Part shown: positions 36,600 to 45,336 of the stretch, one piece after another | Position numbering within the stretch: the first letter of the stretch is position 1 | Layout of the letters: each line of letters opens with the position of its first letter | Assembly: GCA_026391005.1 (NCBI GenBank) | Contig: JAPLEV010000011.1 | Location: 1-45,504 of the forward strand | DNA length: 45,504 nt | Origin: Flavobacteriia bacterium | GTDB taxonomy: Bacteria; Bacteroidota; Bacteroidia; Flavobacteriales_D; Crocinitomicaceae | Reading direction: 5' to 3' | Position numbers and translations under genes: made by a program | Notes under the pieces: generated by a model | What the model saw: only the letters and a program-made list of their open reading frames with translations | The model's database searches: none | Told to the model about the DNA's origin: nothing

Positions 36600-36607
36600 T
36601 ATCTTTG
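36600..36607 (+). promoter_or_regulatory. -7 element immediately before glyS
   Basis: TATCTTTG matches TAnnTTTG exactly and is followed by four bases and the glyS ATG, the same spacing as before the ABC exporter. The predicted transcript would begin at or next to the start codon. No -33 TTG is found at the normal distance. Confidence 0.45.
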
Positions 36608-36611
36608 AAAC

Positions 36612-38156
36612 ATGGAACATCAGCAAGATTTATTAAAAGACATCATTGGCCATTCAAAAGAATACGGCTTCATCTTTCCATCATCCGAAATTTACGATGG
36701 TTTAGCTGCAACTTACGATTATGGCCAACTTGGCGTTGAATTAAAGAACAATATTAAAGCATATTGGTGGAAAGCAATGGTACAAATGCACAGCAATATT
36801 GTCGGAATTGATTCCGCTATCTTTATGCACCCTTCTATTTGGAAAGCCTCAGGCCATGTTGATGCCTTTAATGACCCACTAATTGATAACAAAGATTCAA
36901 AAAAACGTTACCGAGCAGACGTCTTAATAGAAGAACATGTAGAAAAGATAAAAGTAAAAATCGAAAAAGAAGTCGAGAAAGGTCGGCAAAAATTCGGTGA
37001 GTCCTTTAATGAAAAAACGTTTAGAGAAACAAATCCTAACATCCTTAGAAATGCCGAGAAAATTATTGAAATCGAAGCTCGATTTAAAACAACCCTATCA
37101 AATGATGATTTAGATGGTGTAAGGCAATTAATTATTGATCTTGAAATTGCTTGTCCAATTTCGGGAACAAAAAACTGGACGGAGGTAAGGCAATTTAATT
37201 TAATGTTCTCAACTGAAATGGGTTCTGTGGCGGGTGATGCATCCACTATTTATTTACGACCAGAAACAGCACAAGGTATTTTTGTTAATTTTTTAAACGT
37301 TCAAAAATCAGGTAGGATGAAAATCCCTTTTGGGATTGCCCAAATAGGAAAAGCATTTAGAAATGAAATAGTAGCAAGGCAATTTATTTTTCGAATGAGA
37401 GAATTTGAGCAAATGGAAATGCAGTTTTTTGTGAGGCCGGGAGAGGAAATTAAATGGTATGAGTACTGGAAAAGTGCTAGACAAAAGTGGCATTCAGCAT
37501 TGAATTTAGGCGATGAAAACTATCGATTCCATGACCACATCAAACTTGCGCATTATGCCAATGCGGCAAGTGATATAGAATTTAATTTTCCTATGGGATT
37601 CAAAGAAATGGAAGGTATTCATTCCCGGACTGATTTTGATTTGAAACAACACGAAACCTTCTCGGGCAAAAAACTACACTACTTTGATACGGCTACAAAC
37701 GAAAGTTATGTGCCGTATGTAGTAGAAACATCCGTTGGGTTAGACAGAATGTTTTTGTCCATTCTAAGCGCTTCCTACAAAAATGAAGCCCTTGAAGATG
37801 GAACGACTAGGGTTGTATTAACCATTCCTCCGGCTTTAGCACCGTTTAAGGTAGCGATTCTACCTTTGATAAAAAAAGATGGGCTTCCTGAAAAAGCAAG
37901 GGAAATTGTTAGCGAATTACAGTATGATTTTGCCGTACAATATGATGAAAAAGATTCTATTGGTAAGCGTTATAGAAGACAAGATGCCATCGGAACACCT
38001 TATGCAATTACCATTGATCACCAAAGCCTAGAAGACAACACGGTTACCATAAGAGATCGCGACACAATGAAACAAGAACGTATTGATTTATCAAGTATTA
38101 ATAATTTCCTTTCTGAAAAAACAGGTTGGAAAGAACTGCTTTTCAAGCTAAAGTAA
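36612..38156 (+). CDS. glyS: Glycine--tRNA ligase (dimeric type)
   Basis: A 514-residue class II glycyl-tRNA synthetase of the homodimeric type, charging tRNA-Gly with glycine. Class II motif 1 region, motif 2 (AQIGKAFRNEIVARQFIFRM) and motif 3 (ETSVGLDRMFL) are present, with glycine-specific SVAGDASTIYLRPETAQGIF and GIHSRTDFDL. The anticodon-binding domain occupies the last 120 residues (PPALAPFKVAILPL onwards). Length is typical. It is intact, in contrast to the damaged aspS next to it. Confidence 0.97.
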   Translation: MEHQQDLLKDIIGHSKEYGFIFPSSEIYDGLAATYDYGQLGVELKNNIKAYWWKAMVQMHSNIVGIDSAIFMHPSIWKASGHVDAFNDPLIDNKDSKKRYRADVLIEEHVEKIKVKIEKEVEKGRQKFGESFNEKTFRETNPNILRNAEKIIEIEARFKTTLSNDDLDGVRQLIIDLEIACPISGTKNWTEVRQFNLMFSTEMGSVAGDASTIYLRPETAQGIFVNFLNVQKSGRMKIPFGIAQIGKAFRNEIVARQFIFRMREFEQMEMQFFVRPGEEIKWYEYWKSARQKWHSALNLGDENYRFHDHIKLAHYANAASDIEFNFPMGFKEMEGIHSRTDFDLKQHETFSGKKLHYFDTATNESYVPYVVETSVGLDRMFLSILSASYKNEALEDGTTRVVLTIPPALAPFKVAILPLIKKDGLPEKAREIVSELQYDFAVQYDEKDSIGKRYRRQDAIGTPYAITIDHQSLEDNTVTIRDRDTMKQERIDLSSINNFLSEKTGWKELLFKLK

Positions 38157-38158
38157 GC

Positions 38159-38263
38159 TTGAAATACTTACTGTTACTTTTTTTGATTACTCCTCGGCTT
38201 TCTTTCAGCCAATTCTTGATTAATAAGGAGGGGAAAGTTTACTCAACGTTCTTTTTTAAATAA
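38159..38263 (+). pseudogene. Possible remnant of a secreted-protein gene
   Basis: Starting at TTG 38159, two bases after the glyS stop, the frame encodes 34 residues: KYLLLLFLITPRLSFSQ, a convincing signal peptide ending in the SFSQ typical of this genome's secreted proteins, then 16 residues and a stop. A signal with almost no mature part suggests the 5' remnant of a gene that was lost or truncated. It could also be chance in AT-rich DNA. Confidence 0.3.
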
Positions 38264-38353
38264 GTTTATCACAAAAATGATAATGACTAAGAGTATCAAA
38301 CTCCCAAAAAAATAAAAGAATACAGACATACTTGTATTTGCTAATGTATACAT
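38243..38353 (-). CDS. Possible 36-residue single-helix membrane peptide
   Basis: ATG at 38353 to TGA at 38243 encodes a 36-residue peptide: MYTLANTSMS, then a strongly hydrophobic helix (about 11-32) and a basic tail KKER, the positive-inside pattern of small membrane proteins. No ribosome-binding site or -7 element is clear. It overlaps the plus-strand remnant, so at most one of the two is likely to be real. Confidence 0.35.
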   Translation of the reverse strand: MYTLANTSMSVFFYFFGSLILLVIIIFVINLFKKER

Positions 38354-38515
38354 AACAGTATATTTTATTATCTAATGTATTGCTAATTAACTTATTGTTA
38401 ATTAAAAATGAACAAGTCGGTCATTTCAATTATTTGATAATAGTATTAATTGAATATTTTATATACAGAGTTGAAATAATCCAATTTTACGATTAGTCAA
38501 ACGGCGATAAATGTT

Positions 38516-38523
38516 TATTTTTG
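38516..38523 (+). promoter_or_regulatory. -7 element of aspS
   Basis: TATTTTTG matches TAnnTTTG and lies 11 bases before the aspS ATG, so the leader would be only about 6-7 bases. No -33 TTG at the standard distance. Confidence 0.4.
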
Positions 38524-38534
38524 CTTAAAAAAAA

Positions 38535-40193
38535 ATGTTTAGAACGCATACGTGTGGTGAATTAACGAGTAAAGAAATAGGCAATACCGTTGAATTATCT
38601 GGATGGGTCCAACGATCTAGGGATTTAGGAGGAATGACTTTTATTGACCTAAGAGATCGATACGGAATTACACAATTGACTTTTAATGCAGACCAAAATG
38701 CTGAATTAGCGGAACGGGCGAATAAATTGGGGCGGGAGTTTGTAATTCAGATAAGAGGAAAAGTAATTGAAAGAAGTAATAAAAATAAAAATATTCCAAC
38801 CGGGGAAATTGAAATTATGGTGGAGCTTTTAACCATATTAAATACGGCCAAACTCCCACCTTTTACGATTGAAGATGAAACGGATGGAGGAGATGAATTA
38901 AGGATGCAATACCGCTACTTAGACATAAGAAGAAATCCAGTCCGAGATAATTTAATGTTACGGAATAAAGTATCCTTGGAAATAAGAAATTACTTAGATA
39001 ACAAAGGCTTTCTAGATGTAGAGACACCTGTTCTAATCAAGTCGACGCCTGAAGGTGCAAGGGATTTCGTTGTTCCAAGCAGAATGAATCAAGGGCTTTT
39101 TTATGCCTTACCACAATCACCACAAACCTTCAAACAATTATTAATGGTAGCAGGTATTGACCGGTATTACCAAATTGTCAAGTGTTTCCGTGATGAAGAT
39201 TTAAGAGCCGATAGACAACCCGAATTTACGCAGATTGATTGTGAAATGTCCTTTGTAGAACAAAATGACATTCTTGAAACCTTTGAAGGCTTAATTAAAC
39301 ATGTTTTTAAAACTGTTAAAAACATTGACTTTCCAGCCGCTTTTCCAAGAATATCCTACCAAGAAGCGATGGAACGATTTGGTTCTGACAAACCAGACAT
39401 TCGTTTCGAAATGGAATTCGTGGATTTTACTTTAATGGCAAAGGGAAAGGGATTTCCGGTTTTTGACGACGCTAATTCAGTACTTGCCATTAATGTTGCT
39501 GGATGCGCCGATTATACAAGAAAACAACTTGACGAATTAACGGAATGGGTGAAGCGTCCTCAGATTGGTGCAAAAGGATTAATCTATGCCAAATATAATT
39601 TAGATGGAACCCTAAAATCGTCGGTTGATAAATTCTATGACGAAGCTGCATTAAAGGAATGGATGATGGCTGCAAATGCCAAGCCTGGTGACCTATTATT
39701 ATTACTTTGCGGGGAACTTGAAAAAACCCGTAAACAACTAAGTGAATTACGCTTATACCTTGGAAATAGCTTAGGTTTAAGAGACCCTTCTATTTTTAAA
39801 CCATTATGGGTAACCGATTTTCCATTGTTAGAATGGGATGAAGATAACAATCGTTTTCATGCGATGCATCATCCGTTTACGTCTCCAAAACCAGAAGATA
39901 TGGACTTAATCGATACCGATCCAGGAAAAGTGAGAGCTAACGCCTATGACTTAGCGATGAATGGGGTTGAATTAGGTGGAGGCTCCATTCGAATTCATGA
40001 CCGTGAATTGCAATCAAGAATGTTCGATTTATTAGGCTTCACAAAAGAAGAAGCACAAGCACAATTTGGCTTCCTAATGACGGCCTTTGAGTACGGCGCA
40101 CCAAAAAACAACAGTGGAAAAGATACCATGATTGATGCGCCTTCACCAATAAGTGCCGAACAATTAAAAGAATTAGGTGTTAAATTGACATGA
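38535..40193 (+). CDS. aspS: Aspartate--tRNA ligase with motif 3 missing
   Basis: A 552-residue bacterial-type aspartyl-tRNA synthetase; relatives are about 580-590. The N-terminal OB-fold anticodon domain (1-100: [20 protein letters not shown]), motif 1 region, motif 2 ([18 protein letters not shown]) and the GAD insertion are present. Near the C terminus the text runs FEYGAP directly into [14 protein letters not shown]. In the family these are separated by about 29 residues (PHGGxAFGxDRLV...IAFP) that contain class II motif 3, whose arginine binds ATP. The reading frame is preserved and CCA flanks the junction on both expected sides, near 40101-40106. Without motif 3 the enzyme should be inactive, so either another AspRS exists or the sequence is wrong. 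It overlaps the DUF3050 gene by four bases. Confidence 0.9.
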   Translation: MFRTHTCGELTSKEIGNTVELSGWVQRSRDLGGMTFIDLRDRYGITQLTFNADQNAELAERANKLGREFVIQIRGKVIERSNKNKNIPTGEIEIMVELLTILNTAKLPPFTIEDETDGGDELRMQYRYLDIRRNPVRDNLMLRNKVSLEIRNYLDNKGFLDVETPVLIKSTPEGARDFVVPSRMNQGLFYALPQSPQTFKQLLMVAGIDRYYQIVKCFRDEDLRADRQPEFTQIDCEMSFVEQNDILETFEGLIKHVFKTVKNIDFPAAFPRISYQEAMERFGSDKPDIRFEMEFVDFTLMAKGKGFPVFDDANSVLAINVAGCADYTRKQLDELTEWVKRPQIGAKGLIYAKYNLDGTLKSSVDKFYDEAALKEWMMAANAKPGDLLLLLCGELEKTRKQLSELRLYLGNSLGLRDPSIFKPLWVTDFPLLEWDEDNNRFHAMHHPFTSPKPEDMDLIDTDPGKVRANAYDLAMNGVELGGGSIRIHDRELQSRMFDLLGFTKEEAQAQFGFLMTAFEYGAPKNNSGKDTMIDAPSPISAEQLKELGVKLT

Positions 40194-40963
40194 ATCCAGC
40201 TATAAAAAAACTTTCAGAATCGATTGCGCCACTGCGCCAAGAATTATTAAATCACCCTTTATATTTATCGCTCAATTCGAAAAAATCATTGCGCATATTT
40301 ATGGAGCAGCACGTCTATGCCGTGTGGGATTTTATGAGTTTATTAAAGTCATTACAACGATAATTAACCTGTGTTTCATTGCCTTGGATTCCAACGGGAA
40401 ACCCATCAACCAGACGATTTATTAATGAAATTGTTTTGGGGGAAGAAAGTGATGTTGATAATAATGGTGCTCCCGCAAGCCATTTTGAACTTTACATCCA
40501 ATCCATGAATGAATTGGGTGCGGATACGGAAACAGTGTTGCAGTTCATTGAAAAAATTAAAACAGGTCAACCTTTTCTGTCTTCTGCCGATTCTCAAAAA
40601 GTGAATCAAGAAACAATCAATTTCATGTCCTATACTTTTGAGATAATTCAGCGTGGAAATCCACATGAAATTGCAGCAGTATTCACCTTTGGAAGAGAAG
40701 ACTTAATTCCAGATATGTTTATTGAAATCGTAAAAGGACTGCAAGAAAAGGAAGGCGTATCCACTTCTCGCCTTTTGTATTACTTAGAGCGACATATCGA
40801 AATAGATGGTGGCGAACATGGTCCTTTGTCGCTCCAAATGATTGATGAATTATGTGGAGGTGACCCCATAAAATGGAATGACGCTTTACAAGTTTCCCTT
40901 AAGGCACTCCAAATGCGCATTGAATTATGGAATGGCATTCTAAAACAAATCGAGAAAAACTAA
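40190..40963 (+). pseudogene. DUF3050-family gene interrupted by one in-frame stop
   Basis: ATG 40190 (overlapping the aspS stop) opens a frame of 57 codons, ending [18 protein letters not shown] then SLQR, followed by TAA at 40361-40363. The same frame continues without a shift as LTCVSLPWIPTGNPSTRRFI and runs to 40963. Together they make a normal-length (about 257-residue) DUF3050 protein, a haem-oxygenase-like helical fold, with the motif LKxLQR-x-LTC split by the stop. One base change (for example AAA, GAA or CAA to TAA) explains it. The two halves are otherwise undamaged, so the change is recent or an error. The 3' end shares two bases with the opposing radical SAM gene's stop. Restart at the TTG at 40379 is possible for the distal 194 residues. 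Confidence 0.85.
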
Positions 40964-42855
40964 TTTTTCTTTCGTTTTTCTTCAAGCCAAGTAGGCACTT
41001 TGGAAGGTGACTTTTCAGGGGAATTTCCTAATAATTTTTCGATCAAATCAGGTCGTTTTGCTTTTTCTAATCGTTGTTTTATCCACCCTTGGTTTTCACG
41101 TTTATACCAAAAGAAAAAACGATTTTGATTGATTTTCTCTTCTTTTGTTTTTACAGTTTTGATTGGCTTTAAGGTATACGGGTGAACCCCTGTGTAATAA
41201 ATCACCTCAGCAACGGTCATTGGCGTTGGTGTAAAATCCTGCACTTGTTCCAATTGAAAACCCATGTCTTTCGTTTCAGCGGCTAGATTTGCCATATCTT
41301 CTTCTTCGCAGCCAGGATGAGAAGAAATAAAATAAGGAATAAGTTGCTGCTTAAGGCCATGCTTTTCGGAAATCTTATCGTATTTCTCCTTGAATTTATG
41401 GAAATACTTAAACGATGGTTTGCGCATTACCCGTAATGTAGCATCAGAGGTATGTTCTGGCGCGACCTTTAAACGTCCGCTTACATGCCGAGTAATTACT
41501 TGTTCAATGTACTCGTCGTGATTTCCATCCTCATTATTTTTATTGAAATCATCCACTAATAAATCGTAGCGAATTCCAGATCCCACAAATGCCTTTTTCA
41601 CCTTTGGATGTGCATCTACTTTTCGGTATAACTCGGTCATTGGTTTATGAGAGGTATCCAAATTATTACAAATTACAGGATGGATACAACTTGGTGAAGT
41701 ACAACGGGCACAAATTGCCTCGTCTTTCCCTTTCATTTTATACATGTTTGCAGAAGGACCACCTAAATCAGAAATGTATCCACGAAATTCTGGATGAGCG
41801 ACCACTTCTTCGACTTCCGCCAAAATAGATTTTTCACTTCTTGAAGCAATAAACTTTCCTTGATGCGCAGAAATGGTACAAAAACTACACCCACCAAAAC
41901 AGCCTCTATGCATATTAATAGAAAACTTAATCATGTCGTAGGCTGGAATTGGCCCACGCTTTTTATATTTTGGATGTGGTAAGCGCGTATAAGGCAAATC
42001 AAAAGAGCGATCTATTTCATTTTCCTCCATTGTTTTGTAAGGAGGATTAACGACTAAAATTTCTTCGCCGACCACCTGAGTAATTCGATTCGCTTCCCAT
42101 TTATTGGATTCAACTTCTACAATTTTAAAGTTTGCCGCATATCTTATTTTATCTTCAAGACATACTTCATGACTTGCTAATTCAACCGTTTCCCAATTTT
42201 TATTTTTCGGTAAGGAAAGGGATTTATCTTGAAGAAAGGCAACTTGTTTTAAGGTTTTTGCTTGCTCAAAAGGAACGCCTTTTTTCAGAAGACGCAACAA
42301 TTCTCGCAGGGGCTGATCCCCCATTCCATAAACCAATAAATCGGCTTTTGAATCAACTAAAATAGTAGGCATTAATTCATCTTTCCAATAATCATAATGG
42401 GTAACTCTGCGCAAGGAAGATTCGATTCCACCAAGAACAACAGGGACATCTGGATAAAGGTCTTTTAATATTTTTGAATAAACGATAGACGCGTAATCGG
42501 GCCGAAAACCCGCTTCACCGCCAGGCGTGTACGCATCCGTAGAGCGCAATCGCTTATTCGCAGTGTAGTGATTAACCATGGAATCCATGCAGCCAGCGGT
42601 AACGCCAAAAAACAAACGAGGCTTTCCTAATTTCTTAAAATCTCTTAGGTCATCTTTCCAATTTGGTTGAGCGACAATTCCAATACGCAACCCTTCATCT
42701 TCAATGATTCGACTCACCACCGCTGTTCCAAAAGCAGGATGATCCACGTAAGCATCGCCGGAAATTAAAATGACATCAAATTCTTCCCAAGCTCTTTTTT
42801 GAGCTTCTTTTAAAGACATTGGAATCCAATCGGAAATAGGTCGTTCAATTAACAT
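40960..42855 (-). CDS. YgiQ-family radical SAM protein
   Basis: A 631-residue protein of the YgiQ family (UPF0313). The N-terminal part (about 1-290) has a cobalamin-binding-like fold region and VVLGGIESSLRRVTHYDYW. The radical SAM cluster motif is Cys319, Cys323 and Cys326 in RGCFGGCSFC, with GSGIRYDLL and KVAPEHTSDATLRVMRKP further on. A second cysteine group ARCTSPSCIHPVICNN may bind an additional cluster. The C terminus is basic and disordered. The chemistry of this widely conserved family is not established as far as I know. Length is normal. Confidence 0.92.
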   Translation of the reverse strand: MLIERPISDWIPMSLKEAQKRAWEEFDVILISGDAYVDHPAFGTAVVSRIIEDEGLRIGIVAQPNWKDDLRDFKKLGKPRLFFGVTAGCMDSMVNHYTANKRLRSTDAYTPGGEAGFRPDYASIVYSKILKDLYPDVPVVLGGIESSLRRVTHYDYWKDELMPTILVDSKADLLVYGMGDQPLRELLRLLKKGVPFEQAKTLKQVAFLQDKSLSLPKNKNWETVELASHEVCLEDKIRYAANFKIVEVESNKWEANRITQVVGEEILVVNPPYKTMEENEIDRSFDLPYTRLPHPKYKKRGPIPAYDMIKFSINMHRGCFGGCSFCTISAHQGKFIASRSEKSILAEVEEVVAHPEFRGYISDLGGPSANMYKMKGKDEAICARCTSPSCIHPVICNNLDTSHKPMTELYRKVDAHPKVKKAFVGSGIRYDLLVDDFNKNNEDGNHDEYIEQVITRHVSGRLKVAPEHTSDATLRVMRKPSFKYFHKFKEKYDKISEKHGLKQQLIPYFISSHPGCEEEDMANLAAETKDMGFQLEQVQDFTPTPMTVAEVIYYTGVHPYTLKPIKTVKTKEEKINQNRFFFWYKRENQGWIKQRLEKAKRPDLIEKLLGNSPEKSPSKVPTWLEEKRKKN

Positions 42856-42898
42856 AGTGCAAAAATACGCAAAGAGAATTGTAAACTACTAAGAAGCG

Positions 42899-44242
42899 TT
42901 AATCTCCGATGGTCACATTGATAGTTTGCTGTTGCTTCCCTTCGCCAATTTGCATAATATATTGGCCGCTGTACAACGTACTTACATCAAAATAGGCTAT
43001 TGTACTTCCTTGAAAAATTGTTTTTGAATCGATCAATTTACCATTTAAATCAACTAGTTTCAAGGCAACATCTGTTTTGATTAAATCGCTAAGTTGCACC
43101 ATAAGTACATCATTGCTTGGATTTGGAAAAACCTTAACCTCGATAGCTGTGTTTTCAGAAAGTTCGTTACTTGGATTATACACCGTTACCGTTTCCGTAA
43201 TCGTGGTTACTTTGGCACCTGTTTTTGTGCCATAAAAAGTGGGGCCAACTACATAAGGATAGGCAGAGTTCCAATTTGCATCAACCGTTGCAAAGTAGCA
43301 ATAAATCCCATTTGGATATTCTGGCGTAACGCAAAAACGACCGTTGTGAACGTCTAAATAATCTTGCCCTGCGTTTGAAATGAACTCATAATCTTCTCGA
43401 AAATAACCCAACGGGTAGGTAACTGAAACAGGTGGGCCAGCAGTTACAGCTGTTCCGTTGGAATAGGTAGTTCTTGTGCTGATATTTCTCAATTGATAAC
43501 TCGATTTCATTCGTGTAATTCCACCTGTTCCGTCGGTATTTGAAAATCCATAAGCACCATAAATCGGGAAACCATCGTAAGAATAGCCAATTAATGGTGA
43601 ATGTTGCGTGGCATTGATTAAATACAAGCCATCAGCAGCATAAATATCACAAATATTAGAAATAACAGTAAGGTCTAAATTAAAAGCACTTGGATTTTGA
43701 TGGTGGTGGTAATTTCCCATAGCAGGGTGTCCTTTTGCACAATCGAATCCTGCTTTTTCTGCAGGAATAGCATCTCTATTCCATACACCGTCACCCATTC
43801 CGCCTAAAGGTCCACCAGCAAGTGCATTTGTTGAATTCTTCCAAGAAATACCATCTCGGTAATCAAATAAAGCGACACCATTAATGAAAATACCGATATT
43901 ACTAGGGGTTGTATTTGTTGGATTTCCGGTATTTTGAACTGGATTCAAAGAAATCTTAAAAATGGCATTTTGACTCGTTGCAAGCGAAGGATTTCCATCT
44001 AAAAATGGCCCTGTTATGTAAGAAGGGATTCCTTTTGTTGATACATAAACCCAATTAGTCGAATATTGAACCGTTTGGACATTTGCCGCAACCGCATCAA
44101 CAATAGGCGTCGGATTACCACTTACATAATGCCTCCCAGTTAAGCCAGAAGTGTTAATTAACCAAGCACTAATTGCAGGATTCGTTTGTGCAACGGCTGA
44201 TAGTGTTGCAGCTAAAAAGATTGATAAGGTAATTTTTTTCAT
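42899..44242 (-). CDS. YHYH-domain T9SS type A secreted protein
   Basis: A 447-residue secreted protein with signal peptide 1-19. The YHYH domain (about 110-340) includes its namesake motif as NYHHHQNPSAF (Tyr178-His181), GYSYDGFPIYGAYGF and YEFISNAGQDYLDVHNGRFC. The histidine cluster suggests metal binding. The last 75 residues (FPNPSNDVLMVQLSD onward) are a T9SS type A sorting domain. It lies 59 bases downstream of the di-haem peroxidase gene and in the same direction as the MbnP-like fragment. In Bacteroidota such YHYH proteins often sit beside haem peroxidases; a metal-handling surface role is inference. Confidence 0.9.
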   Translation of the reverse strand: MKKITLSIFLAATLSAVAQTNPAISAWLINTSGLTGRHYVSGNPTPIVDAVAANVQTVQYSTNWVYVSTKGIPSYITGPFLDGNPSLATSQNAIFKISLNPVQNTGNPTNTTPSNIGIFINGVALFDYRDGISWKNSTNALAGGPLGGMGDGVWNRDAIPAEKAGFDCAKGHPAMGNYHHHQNPSAFNLDLTVISNICDIYAADGLYLINATQHSPLIGYSYDGFPIYGAYGFSNTDGTGGITRMKSSYQLRNISTRTTYSNGTAVTAGPPVSVTYPLGYFREDYEFISNAGQDYLDVHNGRFCVTPEYPNGIYCYFATVDANWNSAYPYVVGPTFYGTKTGAKVTTITETVTVYNPSNELSENTAIEVKVFPNPSNDVLMVQLSDLIKTDVALKLVDLNGKLIDSKTIFQGSTIAYFDVSTLYSGQYIMQIGEGKQQQTINVTIGD

Positions 44243-44301
44243 GTTTAAACTTTTTGTTTGATAATTAGTCGTTACTATTTGAATTAACTTGCGGTATAAA
44301 A

Positions 44302-45334
44302 TTACTTAATTGTTGCATATTTAAATCTTTCATCAAATAAGAATGTTTTATCCGTTAGTGTTTTTAAAAATGCCAATAAATCTTTTTGTTCGTTATCTGA
44401 AAGTCTGACGGGATTTTTTCTTAATTCTTTACTTAATAATGGATTTGAATAATCTAAAAGCGTGTAATGTTTAATCACATCTTTCAGTTTTGAGATGCGT
44501 CCATCATGCATGTATGGGAAGCTATATTCAATGTTGCGAAGTGTTGGTACCATAAAAAGCAATGAATCTCGTTTGTTACCAGTTATTGTCATTCTTCCAA
44601 AATCCAATAATTCAGGATGAAGAATTTAAAATCATCCCCACCAAAAAACGGCGGCTTATGACATGAAGCACAGAATTTCGTAAACAAAACCATTCCTTTA
44701 GATTCCTGATCAGTAAAAACTTGATCATCTTCCGCCCTCATTACTTTATCGTATTTAGAATTAGCTGAAACAAGAGACACGGTAAATTGTGCCAATGCTT
44801 TTACCAGGTGAAAAGGTCGAATATCAGTGGTGCCAAAAGTGCGTTTAAATGCCGCCGAATAGATGGGAGAGCGATCCAAGCGATATAGCAAGGAGTCCAA
44901 GCGCATATCCATTTCGGCAACATGCGTGATGGGATTAATCGCCTGAGCATTTAAGTTTAACACGCCACCGTCCCAATGAAATAATGAAATAATTTTCGCC
45001 ATGCTAAATTCGCTAAACCGGGAGCGTTTCGTTTACCAATCCGCCCCTCAATGCCATGGCTTGTTGGGTGATCCACATGTGCAAAAGCAGTAAATTGCAA
45101 ATGACAAGAAGCACATGAAATGGTTGAATCTCTTGATAGAATTGGGTCATAAAACAAAGCCCTTCCTAGTTCAAATTTGTCTCCATCCAATGGGTTTCCT
45201 TTAAAATCATAACTGGGTTTCGGCCATGCTTTAGGCTGGTAAAAAGGGGAAGGAATAAGTTCTTTCAGCGTAAAGGAACATACACAACAACAAAAAAAAG
45301 CGAACAATAAGAAACGAGAACCCTTCATACCCAT
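44302..45334 (-). pseudogene. Di-haem cytochrome c peroxidase/MbnH-like gene with two frameshifts
   Basis: Three overlapping frames make one MauG/CcpA-family protein of about 340 residues. Frame 1 (45334 to about 44991): signal peptide, first haem site SCASCH and RNAPGLANLAWRKLFH. Frame 2 (about 44983 to 44630): WDGGVLNLNAQAINPITH and the second haem site CASCHKPPFFGG. Frame 3 (about 44622 to 44302): LLDFGRMTITG, FPYMHDGR and the end. The first shift is an exact tandem duplication, ATGAAATA at 44976-44983 and 44984-44991 on the plus strand; deleting one copy restores LAWRKLFHWDGGV. The second is near 44621-44630, where one base (or ten) appears lost between DDFK and LHPELLDFGR. The enzyme would be periplasmic, with two c-type haems. 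It follows the MbnP-like gene by two bases, which points to an MbnH-like role. Confidence 0.85.
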
Positions 45335-45336
45335 TT

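Larger units (their letters stand above)
38157..38534. other. glyS-aspS gap with two possible short peptides
   Basis: Contains a short signal-peptide-like frame on the plus strand (38159-38263), a 36-codon hydrophobic frame on the minus strand (38243-38353), and the aspS -7 element. The rest, about 38355-38510, is AT-rich with no feature I can support. Confidence 0.5.

Noticed and set aside
40361..40363. Reassigned TAA codon (alternative genetic code)
   Set aside because: TAA ends many intact genes in the window, such as those overlapping as TAATG, so it functions as stop.
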